Assembly (NCBI RefSeq): GCF_003217495.1
Contig: NZ_QJSW01000006.1
Coordinates: 224,883 to 288,882, forward strand
Reading direction: 5' to 3'
Source: Paenibacillus barcinonensis
GTDB taxonomy: Bacteria > Bacillota > Bacilli > Paenibacillales > Paenibacillaceae
DNA length: 64,000 bases
Positions 45,533-53,271 of this stretch are shown in pieces. Both the position numbers and the translations under genes were made by a program. Positions within the stretch are counted from its first letter, which is position 1; each line of letters opens with the position of its first letter. The notes below the pieces were generated by a model that saw only the letters and a program-made list of their open reading frames with translations, made no database searches and was not told where the DNA came from.

Positions 45533-46948
45533 ATGATGAGGACGATACCAGCAGAAGCTTCAGAATTCCCAACACCTGAATTAAAACGAAAAACATCCGG
45601 AATACGTCAGTCCATGTATCAATCTGTATGGAGGTGGCATTTTTACGCCGGAATCATTTTTGCGCCATTTTTAATTATTTTAGCTTTCAGTGGCTCGGTC
45701 TATTTGTTCAAACCTCAGATTGAAGGTCAGCTTTACAAGGATATGTTGACGGTGCGCGAAGTTGGGACAACCCCGATGGCTCCTGACAGTATCGTTGCAA
45801 AAATAGTCAAGGGATATCCAGGCACGGTGGTGTCTTCGATCACGCTGGAGAGCGACAAGCAATCCACCTATAAGCTTTCTGTCATGAGTGATGGAATCTC
45901 CAAGACGATGTATGTCGATCCTTACACCGGTCATGCGCGCGGCGCGATGGATAGCAGTAAGACATTCACCGCATTTTTCAAGAAGCTGCATAGTGAGCTT
46001 GTGATTGGAGGAACGTTTGCAAACCGTCTTGTTGAACTCGCTGCATGCTGGGCCGTCATTCTCATCGTGACAGGACTGTTCCTGTGGTGGCCAAAAAGTA
46101 TAGCTGATGTTTGGGGCACCATTTTACCGAGATTCAGTAAACCGGGCACTCGTCTATTTTGGCGTGATTTGCATGCTGTACCTGCCTTTTGGCTTTCTCT
46201 ATTGATCTTGGCGATTATTTTGAGTGGGCTCCCTTGGTCAGGTATACTGGGAGGTCAAATTGATAAATTGGCTAACTCAACCAATACGAATACTCCTCCT
46301 TTTGCCTACAGCTTTGGAGCCAAGCCTGAATCCGTCACAGTAGCCAAGGATATTGCAGCGGATCTGCCTTGGGCAGCCGAGAATATTCCCGTTCCCGTTT
46401 CTATGGCTGGGGGATACGTTCCACTTGGCCTTAATGATATCGCCCACATCGCAGATGATCAGCAGGTTATCAAGCCTTATACTATTACTTATCCTTCAGG
46501 AGCAAAGGGGGTATTCACCGTATCTACTGCTCATTCTAAGCCTGGTGACAATGCTACTCTTCATATAGACCAATATAGCGGTGCAGTCCTGACCGATGTT
46601 CGATTTGCGGATTATGGTATAATGGCTAAACTCATTTCATATGGAATTGCTTTTCATGAAGGCAGATTATTTGGTCTGACAAATCAACTACTTGGCTTGA
46701 TAGCATGTTTGGGCTTAATCCTTATATCCATCAGCTCTTATGTCATGTGGAAAAAGCGAAAACCAACAGGGAAGCTTGGCGCACCATCCAAATCCAAAAA
46801 CTCCAAAATAACAATAGGTGTACTGACGATTATGCTGGTGTGTGGTGCCCTTATGCCGCTTGTAGGTTTGTCTATTCTAATCGTTCTTGTTCTTGATCTA
46901 CTCATTCTCCGAAGAATCAAGTCACTTAGGCACTGGTTCTCGGCATAA
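45533..46948 (+). CDS. PepSY-associated membrane protein (PiuB-like)
   Basis: A 471-residue protein with the PepSY-TM plan: WRWHFYAGIIFAPFLIILAFSGSVYLF near residue 30, a PepSY domain (about 60-125), HSELVIGG, a second helix near 170-190 (VLIVTGLFLWWP region), DLHAVPAFWLSLLILAIILSGLPW, a second PepSY-like region, then C-terminal helices. The internal His residues near helix ends may bind heme or metal. Such proteins are often iron- or copper-responsive reductase-like proteins. It is followed by a lipoprotein gene after 18 bp. Confidence 0.8.
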   Translation: MMRTIPAEASEFPTPELKRKTSGIRQSMYQSVWRWHFYAGIIFAPFLIILAFSGSVYLFKPQIEGQLYKDMLTVREVGTTPMAPDSIVAKIVKGYPGTVVSSITLESDKQSTYKLSVMSDGISKTMYVDPYTGHARGAMDSSKTFTAFFKKLHSELVIGGTFANRLVELAACWAVILIVTGLFLWWPKSIADVWGTILPRFSKPGTRLFWRDLHAVPAFWLSLLILAIILSGLPWSGILGGQIDKLANSTNTNTPPFAYSFGAKPESVTVAKDIAADLPWAAENIPVPVSMAGGYVPLGLNDIAHIADDQQVIKPYTITYPSGAKGVFTVSTAHSKPGDNATLHIDQYSGAVLTDVRFADYGIMAKLISYGIAFHEGRLFGLTNQLLGLIACLGLILISISSYVMWKKRKPTGKLGAPSKSKNSKITIGVLTIMLVCGALMPLVGLSILIVLVLDLLILRRIKSLRHWFSA

Positions 46949-46966
46949 TACCCAGGGGGTCTATCT

Positions 46967-47464
46967 ATGAATAAAAAAAAGAATCAATTATACACATGGG
47001 TGTGGTCTTCCCTACTTATTGTGTTGTTGTGCGGATGTACAGCCAAAATGACTGAAACCGACGGGAACGGCCTCCCTCCTCATATCAGTGTAAACCTCCA
47101 ATTACCTGAATCACTTCGATTAGGTAACTCTAACGATTTTTCGGTGCAAGTGTCCAAAAGTAATATTCCACTGGAGCATGCAGAAACCGCAGAATTTGTG
47201 ATATGGCCCGAGAGTGATAAAGCCTCGGCTGTAACCCTGAAAGCGGATGAGCGCTCCCCCGGCTTGTACGCCGTCTCTTATGTTATTGAGCAAGAAGGAC
47301 TGTATCTAATCCAATCACGAATCAAATTCGCCGACGCTCAGGTTATGCCCACCAAACGTTTTGCTATTGGAGATCATGCCATAGAGCGGCTTGCAAAGCT
47401 CGAGAGTTATCAGCATACTGATGCTGATGCTCCTGATCCTACGCCTGCATCCAGTCATCATTAG
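46967..47464 (+). CDS. FixH/YtkA-like lipoprotein
   Basis: A 165-residue lipoprotein with lipobox LLCGC near residue 25, then a beta-sandwich domain with ...EFVIWPES... and ...GLYAVSYVIEQEGLYLIQ..., as in YtkA/FixH-type domains. The tail is His/Asp-rich. It is coupled to the PepSY gene, suggesting a shared metal- or redox-linked envelope role; this is inference. Confidence 0.65.
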   Translation: MNKKKNQLYTWVWSSLLIVLLCGCTAKMTETDGNGLPPHISVNLQLPESLRLGNSNDFSVQVSKSNIPLEHAETAEFVIWPESDKASAVTLKADERSPGLYAVSYVIEQEGLYLIQSRIKFADAQVMPTKRFAIGDHAIERLAKLESYQHTDADAPDPTPASSHH

Positions 47465-47652
47465 ACATATGAAACTGGACGGAGCGCTTGCGCATGTCTC
47501 TTTACAAGCACTCCGTCAGCTGTTCTTGCTTTATTAGGCGCGATAAGCCTGAATACGACTTTATGCTCTGAACATTAGAACACTTTACTTATGTTGAGTT
47601 AGTATAGGCGTTGGGATGAGCTTCTCTTTCGCATGTATGCTCACACAACGAG

Positions 47653-47877
47653 GTGCAGATGTATGTTGCAGATCCGTATTCCTCCTTGCAATGTGGCTCG
47701 AATGAAAATGCCAATGGCCTCCTAAGCGAGTTTTTCCCCAAGGGGACAGATTTCGCCCTAATCACGGATGAGGCTCTAGACACCGCTCTGGACTTGATCA
47801 ATCACAGACCACCTAAATACCTGAGTGGGAGAACCGCTTACGAATCCTTTTCAGAGAAACTATCGCACTTGGCTTGA
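47653..47877 (+). pseudogene. IS30-family transposase C-terminal remnant
   Basis: About 74 residues with VADPYSS, GSNENANGLLSEFFPKGTDF and ALDLINHRPPKYL, the conserved C-terminal third of IS30 transposases. The DDE N-terminal part and the inverted repeats are absent. Expected W in SSW is L. It marks the left edge of the mosaic region. Confidence 0.85.
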
Positions 47878-47886
47878 AAATACGTC

Positions 47887-48333
47887 AGGATAAACGCCTT
47901 AGAGTCTTGAAACTCTAAGGCTAAAATTTTCATCACAAATTCAATCATTATATATCCATAGTTATTTGGTTATTTCGTTCAGTATATTAAGGGTTTTAAA
48001 AGCAGTGAGAGCATTAGCTTTTGAAGCATATATCTGTGGGCTCTCCAAATTGCTCAACTGAAAAATCTCTCCTGATTTAAAAACGATAAATCTTTTGAGT
48101 AAATCGACTAATCTCTCTTGATCCAGATCCTTAAAAACCTCTGATGTAAAAGTTGCCAAAATATGATCGAATTCGACTTTTTTACTTCTCGCTATATAGG
48201 CATTATAATCAAAAGCCGCAATCGTAAAATCTTGCGGTAATGCATATACTTCAAGAGCTTCAATATATTCTTCTTTTTCGAAAGATTTTAATAGTTTTTT
48301 TTCAGTACGAACCAAAGTCCTAAGCTTACCATC
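47887..48333. repeat. Left copy of a near-identical direct repeat of about 450 bp
   Basis: From AGGATAAA through a terminator hairpin and the 3' two thirds of a 175-residue gene, this segment matches 63552-64000 in the same orientation. In the coding part only 4 of about 117 residues differ. The right copy is cut by the window edge, so the repeat may be longer. Confidence 0.9.
47896..47921. terminator. Hairpin terminator in the left repeat
   Basis: GCCTTAGAGT, 6-base loop, ACTCTAAGGC. It lies 40 bp after the repeated gene's stop and is repeated at 63561-63586. Confidence 0.75.
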
Positions 48334-48489
48334 TTGGAATGAATCACCCGAAATTCCGATATAATTAGGCTTAAAATTTAAACTCGTAATGATCTCTTTT
48401 GAAAAAAGGTAAAAATCATTCCACTGTTTGATATCATTTGGTTCGATGTGCCCGTATAGAACTATTGAAGTTGTTAATCTTTCCTCCAT
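47962..48489 (-). CDS. Uncharacterised protein, candidate immunity protein
   Basis: A 175-residue cytosolic protein with no signal or membrane segment and no recognised domain. GGAGGTAGTAC precedes the ATG. A second, nearly identical gene is at the right end of the window. It lies downstream, on the same strand, of an Rhs C-terminal relic, with an IS3 element in between, the order seen for toxin-immunity modules. The immunity role is an inference from that order and its duplication; the sequence itself does not show it. Confidence 0.6.
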   Translation of the reverse strand: MEERLTTSIVLYGHIEPNDIKQWNDFYLFSKEIITSLNFKPNYIGISGDSFQDGKLRTLVRTEKKLLKSFEKEEYIEALEVYALPQDFTIAAFDYNAYIARSKKVEFDHILATFTSEVFKDLDQERLVDLLKRFIVFKSGEIFQLSNLESPQIYASKANALTAFKTLNILNEITK

Positions 48490-48790
48490 GTACTACCTCC
48501 GTTATTTTTGGTGGCAAAATATAGATGTCCCCTGCTCTATTCCCAATAAGTCTTTAATTATCCTGTATCCGTTTTATTTAATCAGAGACTCTATCCGTTT
48601 TACTTGGAACCTCATTTTGATCTACTTTATGATCTCTTCTAACCGACATTATGAACAGGTCTTCTATTCGGGCTGATGCCCTTTACCTCATTCCCCATAC
48701 CTTTATTAAGTGGATCGGCTACACTTAGTTGGACAGAAAAAATAAGGGCTTGTAGAATAAAACTATCATGTTAAGGAGCGGATCTCTACA

Positions 48791-49075
48791 ATGCCTAAAC
48801 AACAACGACGCACATTCACAACTGAGTTCAAAAAACAAATGGTGCAGCTCTATGAAAACGGCAAATCCAGAGCTGCAATTGTGGAGGAATACGACCTCAC
48901 TGCTTCGGCTCTAGACCGCTGGATCAAGCAATCGCAGGCAACGGGCTCTTTCAAAGAGAAAGACAACCGTTCACCTGAAGAAAACGAATTAATGGCTATG
49001 CGTAAAGAGCTCCATCGTCTACGGATGGAGAACGACATTTTAAAGCAAGCCGCGCTGATCATGGGACGAAAGTAG
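48791..49075 (+). CDS. IS3 transposase OrfA
   Basis: A 94-residue HTH protein (TTEFKKQMVQLYENGKS, EEYDLTASALDRWIKQ) with a C-terminal leucine-rich helix (LHRLRMENDILKQAALIMGRK). It binds the IS ends. A slippery heptamer T-TTA-AAG (49039-49045) lies in frame for -1 shifting into orfB. Confidence 0.9.
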   Translation: MPKQQRRTFTTEFKKQMVQLYENGKSRAAIVEEYDLTASALDRWIKQSQATGSFKEKDNRSPEENELMAMRKELHRLRMENDILKQAALIMGRK

Positions 49076-49116
49076 CTATCATCCAGAATAACCGTGATAA
49101 ATACTCAGTATCAGCA

Positions 49117-49911
49117 ATGTGTAACGTCCTCGAAATCGCCAAAAGCACCTTCTATCATGAAGCGAAGGAAAAGCCAAATGAAGATGAGCTCACGGAAGCT
49201 ATTGTGGAGATATTCCACAAAAATCGAAAAGTCTATGGTACACGAAAGATAAAAGCTAAGCTTCAGGAACGAGGACTCATCGTATCTAGACGTCGCATTG
49301 GTCGAATCATGCAAGAGCAGAGTCTCGTCTCCACGTACACCGTTGCGCAATTTAAGCCTCATAAAACGGCCTGTAATGAGGAGAAAACAGTGAATGAACT
49401 GGGTCGAGAGTTTAATCAGACGGAAGCAAAGTGCTTCGTGGTCAGCGATCTCACGTATGTGAAGGTCGGTCATCGGTGGCATTACATTTGTGTGCTCATT
49501 GACCTGTTCAATCGAGAAATTATTGGCCACAGTGCAGGTCCACATAAGGACGCTGCTCTGGTTTCGCGTGCCTTTGCAACGGTAGAAGGCGACTTGAGCC
49601 AAATCCAGTGGTTTCATACGGATCGTGGGAGTGAGTTTAAGAACCACACGATGGACCAGCTTCTAGGCACGTTTGGTATTGGCCGATCACTCAGCAAGAA
49701 AGGATGTCCCTACGATAACGCCGTGGCCGAAGCCACCTACAAGGTCATGAAAACGGAGTTTGTTTACCAGATGGAATTCCGAAACCTCCGTCATTTGGAA
49801 TTGGAATTATACGACTACGTCAACTGGTTTAACAGGCACCGAGTTCATGGATCACTGGGGTATTTGACGCCTGTTCAGTATCGCCAAGAAGCCCTTAAAA
49901 AAGTTGTCTGA
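49117..49911 (+). CDS. IS3 transposase OrfB
   Basis: A 264-residue integrase-core protein. DDE residues appear in VVSDLTYV, HTDRGSEF and DNAVAEATYKVMKTE; HRVHGSLGYLTPVQYR closes the domain. Its frame is open back into orfA in the -1 phase, so the active transposase is probably the OrfAB fusion made by frameshifting. It appears intact. Confidence 0.92.
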   Translation: MCNVLEIAKSTFYHEAKEKPNEDELTEAIVEIFHKNRKVYGTRKIKAKLQERGLIVSRRRIGRIMQEQSLVSTYTVAQFKPHKTACNEEKTVNELGREFNQTEAKCFVVSDLTYVKVGHRWHYICVLIDLFNREIIGHSAGPHKDAALVSRAFATVEGDLSQIQWFHTDRGSEFKNHTMDQLLGTFGIGRSLSKKGCPYDNAVAEATYKVMKTEFVYQMEFRNLRHLELELYDYVNWFNRHRVHGSLGYLTPVQYRQEALKKVV

Positions 49912-49979
49912 TTTAATGTTGACAATCCAAAGATATACCTTAACAACATCTTTACTTTGAGCTAATTTTGCGGATGATC

Positions 49980-50267
49980 TTAAGGTATTGTAAAAGTTAT
50001 TCTACTTATTGGAGAAATACCTCCTCCTCCACCTGCAACCATCTCTTCCTTATGACTACTTGGATCAACATAAATCAGTGGATTATTCTTCACATCCTCA
50101 TACAAGTTCAAACTCAGGGGATCGTCTATCTCACCCTTTAAGGCGTCCTCATTATTAAATCTTCCCGTATTCGGGTCAGCCATTGTGCTCCTAAATACTG
50201 CAAATGCGTAGTATCGTCCCATAACTCGCCTGAGTATAAGAAGGGATTTTGAACCTTTTCCTCTCAT
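49980..50267 (-). pseudogene. Rhs-repeat core C-terminal relic
   Basis: The 95-codon frame has ADPNTGRFNNEDA, DPLSLNLYEDVKNNPL and YVDPSSHKE, matching the Rhs core end (DP..GRF..EDP..LNLY.Y..NNP..Y.DP.G). The upstream body is missing: the frame begins at the integrase relic. About 20 residues follow the core, too short for a toxin domain. It is a truncated polymorphic-toxin remnant. Confidence 0.75.
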
Positions 50268-50270
50268 ACG

Positions 50271-50915
50271 GCACGAGGCGATGCGTACATTTATTGGATT
50301 TTCTTCAAAGTGCTTATTGAAACGGGGTTACGAAAAGGTGAGGCTGCCGCGCTCAAGTGGTCGGATATCAAATTCAAAGAAAAGACGATTCGCGTGGATG
50401 AAACACTCGATTTTCAAGCTGAAGACGAGGACGAACTTTTCGGAGATACAAAAACCGAAAATTGTACCCACACCATTAGTGTAAGCAACGGGATCATAAA
50501 TGATTTGAGATATCATGCTTAATGGCAGAATCAAAATAAGATCAATTTAGGGGAGTCCATGTACAGACACGATTTAAATCTGGTCTTGTGCAGGAATGAT
50601 GGTAGTCCCATGCCTAAATCCAGTCTCTTTAATGCTTCGAAGAGAATTTTGAGAAAGGCTGGTTTAAGTGAGGATTTAACAATTCATTCTTTGAGACATA
50701 CCTATGCCGTGATCATGCTTGAAGCTGGGGCTGACATAAAATTTGTACAAGAGCAGCTCGGGCATGGCAGTGTGCAAATTACATCAGATGTGTATGCTCA
50801 TATTTCCAAGAAGCTAGAAAAGCGTAACATTGATAAATATGAAGAGTACACTTCCCGTATTTTTGGATCAGAAAATCAAAAACCGGGGGACCTTTGGGGG
50901 ACGCAACCTCAATAG
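50271..50915 (+). pseudogene. Tyrosine recombinase (integrase), broken
   Basis: The catalytic domain of a Tn916/phage-type integrase: first Arg in ETGLRKGEAAALKW, HSLRHTYA, LGHGSVQITSDVYAH with the His and nucleophile Tyr. The N-terminal arm- and core-binding domains are absent; homology fades at 50271. An in-frame TAA interrupts it at 50520-50522, and the frame reads on through it. Both facts show it is not functional as is. Confidence 0.85.
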
Positions 50916-51351
50916 AAGTGCAATTCCCTCAAAACGTCCCCCGGCTCATTCCTTCAAAACCCCGTAGTTACAAGGTTTTTTCGATTAGTACAACGTGATA
51001 TATTGATCGCGTTCCCATTGGTGGACTTGTGTTCTATTTATGTTCCTGGCTTTCAAATGGTATCATTTACTGCACTAAACCCGCATAAAATCAAATTTTC
51101 TCCTGTTAATTTTTCAAAGGATTTCTTATTTTATTTTAGTTTTGTGGGCATTTTGTGGGCGCTTTTGTGGGCGCCCATTTTTAATGAAGAAATTCATTTT
51201 AAGATATTCTTGCTGAACATCTGCCACTCCTTCCCGCATCAATTGGCTTCTCTAAGTAAATTTATGCATTTTCAAAGCAATTCAATGTGGTTTTGAGACA
51301 GCATAGTCAACTCAGCAACCTGATCTCGTTTACACCAACGTATGAAAACAA
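50916..51351. other. Non-coding stretch between the integrase relic and the Gabija pair
   Basis: No gene seen. It contains a GGGGGACG/CGTCCCCC inverted repeat overlapping the end of the integrase relic (about 50890-50942), a small AAAACC/GGTTTT terminator-like hairpin near 50960-50985, and three tandem copies of TTTTGTGGGC. It may hold an old attachment site. Confidence 0.45.
51140..51172. repeat. Three tandem copies of TTTTGTGGGC
   Basis: Copies at 51140-51149, 51151-51160 and 51163-51172, spaced by 1-2 bases. They lie about 225 bp after the integrase relic. Role unknown; recombinase arm-type sites are one possibility. Confidence 0.6.
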
Positions 51352-53271
51352 TTATAATACTCCCATTTCCTTAAGAAAACGAGAAGGAGACTTTTGCCAT
51401 CCATTATACATATTTGAATATGTGAGAGTTAACGTCTCAATAGACCTAGTAATCGCAACAAAACAATTTCGTCGCTCTTCTTCAATACTTTCTTCACCTT
51501 GCTTTTTGCTCATAAATGATGGAAGTTCGTCCTCAACTACTCCAAGTAAATAAACATGGTTGAATTCTTTACCTTTTGCCGAGTGTATAGTCAAGCATTC
51601 TACACACGTGCCATCCTCTAAGTCTCTATGTTTAGATATCATATCCAACTCTTGGAGAAAGGTACTTAGCAGTACAACTTCTGTTCCATATTTGTAGTGA
51701 AGATTTCCAATAAATTTATCCCAAGTTTCTTTTTCCTCCGAGTACAACTCTTTAAGTTCTTCATTATCCTCTTCCATTTTAGAGATTGTTTCAAACCATT
51801 CAAACGCTGATTTCACAAAACCAAAAAAGTCTTTATTTTCAACAAGTTCTAGTTGTAAAGCATTGATGAATTTTTCGTCATAGCCCTTATCTTTAATAGC
51901 GTTATAAAAACCCTTCAGGTAATCACCATCGTTGCTTTCACACCAGGCTATAATTGCTTCTTTATCTAAATTTTCAGATAGTCGATTAATATATTCAAAA
52001 GTGCTTATTACTTCACCCAAAAATTTCTCATCATTTCTTTTATTAGCCAATCGCAAAAGAGTATGAAGAAAATATATTTGTGGGCTTTCGAATTGATTTT
52101 TTCTTTTAATTATGGAACATTTAATTTCCTGAGTCTTTAACTGTTCAAATGCTTTATTTAATAGTTTATTAGAACGAGCAATAACTGCGGTTGAAGAAAA
52201 TCTAGCTTTAGATTTAATATCAGTAGCAATCCACTCAACTTCTTCACTGAGAGAAAAGAATTCACGAACTCTAACAACATTCGATTCACATTCTATTTCT
52301 TTTTCTTTAGCTGATCTAGAAGGTTTTTTATCTAATAACCTCCCCTTGTTATGAGATATCAAATTATTAGCAAGTGAAACTATTGATTTGGGACATCTAA
52401 AATTATCAGTAAGCTGAATAATATCGGGATTAAACTCATTTCTAAATTCATTTAATCTTTTATTGCTAGCACCATTCCATTGATATATAACCTGATCGTC
52501 ATCTGCTACTATAAAAATATTTTTATTTTTATCCCCAAGTAGACTTTTAATTAAAGAGTATTGAGCATAATTAGTATCCTGAAACTCATCTACACAAACA
52601 TAAGGGAATATTGTTCGATAATGTTTCGCAACAAAAGGAAATTTATTAAATAGTAAAAACGTTTTGAAAATTAGTGTATCAAAATCAAGTGCATTTGATT
52701 CCTCAAGTTTTTGCCAATATCCCTTATATATTTTTGCTATATTATTTCTCAGCTCATGATCAGTTACTACATCTTCAAGAGTTTCGTTTGGATCAATTAA
52801 ATTTCTTAATAAGTATTGAATCACAGACAGATAATTATTCCCTGTATACATTGAACGATTACTCTCAACCTCTGCTTCCAATAAAACTTCTTTTAGAATT
52901 TCTTTTAAATCGCTAGAATCTGAATATATAGTGAAATTTGGTGAAACATCAATATATGACCCATGATTCCTAAGCACAGAAGCACAAAATCCATGAAATG
53001 TCCCTAAAAACAATCTATTTTTTTCATCTGGAAGAATTCGATGCACTCTGTTTCGCATTTCATCTGCTGCTTTGTTAGTGAAAGTTAACCCTAGCACTCT
53101 ATAACTTTCATTGGAAGATTCACTCAACAATTTTGCAATTCTTAAAGTAAGAACAGTTGTTTTTCCAGAACCTGGTCCCGCTATAACAGCTAAGGGCCCT
53201 TCATTCCATTCTACTGCTTTCTTCTGTAGTAACGTCAACCCTTCAATTTCTGCTAGCAGATTATTATTCAT
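51352..53271 (-). CDS. gajB: UvrD/Rep-like helicase of a Gabija-type defence pair (GajB)
   Basis: A 639-residue superfamily 1A helicase. AGPGSGKTTVL (Walker A), LTFTNKAADEM (Ia), GTFHGFCASVL, VDEFQDTNYAQ (II), ADDDQVIYQWNGA (III), LTDNFRCP (IV), TIHSAKGKEFNHVYL (V) and ITRSIETL (VI) are all present. It immediately follows an OLD-family nuclease gene, overlapping its end by 8 bp, the defining layout of Gabija. Gabija GajB is usually about 500 residues, so this one is longer. ATG 53271 is chosen; a TTG 8 codons upstream is also open and neither has a clear site, suggesting coupling. Confidence 0.82.
   Translation of the reverse strand: MNNNLLAEIEGLTLLQKKAVEWNEGPLAVIAGPGSGKTTVLTLRIAKLLSESSNESYRVLGLTFTNKAADEMRNRVHRILPDEKNRLFLGTFHGFCASVLRNHGSYIDVSPNFTIYSDSSDLKEILKEVLLEAEVESNRSMYTGNNYLSVIQYLLRNLIDPNETLEDVVTDHELRNNIAKIYKGYWQKLEESNALDFDTLIFKTFLLFNKFPFVAKHYRTIFPYVCVDEFQDTNYAQYSLIKSLLGDKNKNIFIVADDDQVIYQWNGASNKRLNEFRNEFNPDIIQLTDNFRCPKSIVSLANNLISHNKGRLLDKKPSRSAKEKEIECESNVVRVREFFSLSEEVEWIATDIKSKARFSSTAVIARSNKLLNKAFEQLKTQEIKCSIIKRKNQFESPQIYFLHTLLRLANKRNDEKFLGEVISTFEYINRLSENLDKEAIIAWCESNDGDYLKGFYNAIKDKGYDEKFINALQLELVENKDFFGFVKSAFEWFETISKMEEDNEELKELYSEEKETWDKFIGNLHYKYGTEVVLLSTFLQELDMISKHRDLEDGTCVECLTIHSAKGKEFNHVYLLGVVEDELPSFMSKKQGEESIEEERRNCFVAITRSIETLTLTYSNMYNGWQKSPSRFLKEMGVL

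Larger units (their letters stand above)
48730..49911 (+). mobile_element. IS3-family insertion sequence
   Basis: About 1.18 kb with two overlapping frames and imperfect terminal inverted repeats: left TGGACAGAAAAAATAAGGGC, right (inverted) TCAGACAACTTTTTTAAGGG. The right end falls at the orfB stop codon. Borders are approximate; no clear target duplication was identified. It separates the Rhs relic from the candidate immunity gene. Confidence 0.8.

Noticed and set aside
51003..51296. 97-codon plus-strand frame after the integrase relic
   Set aside because: It runs through the TTTTGTGGGC repeats and AT-rich DNA, with no ribosome binding site or domain.
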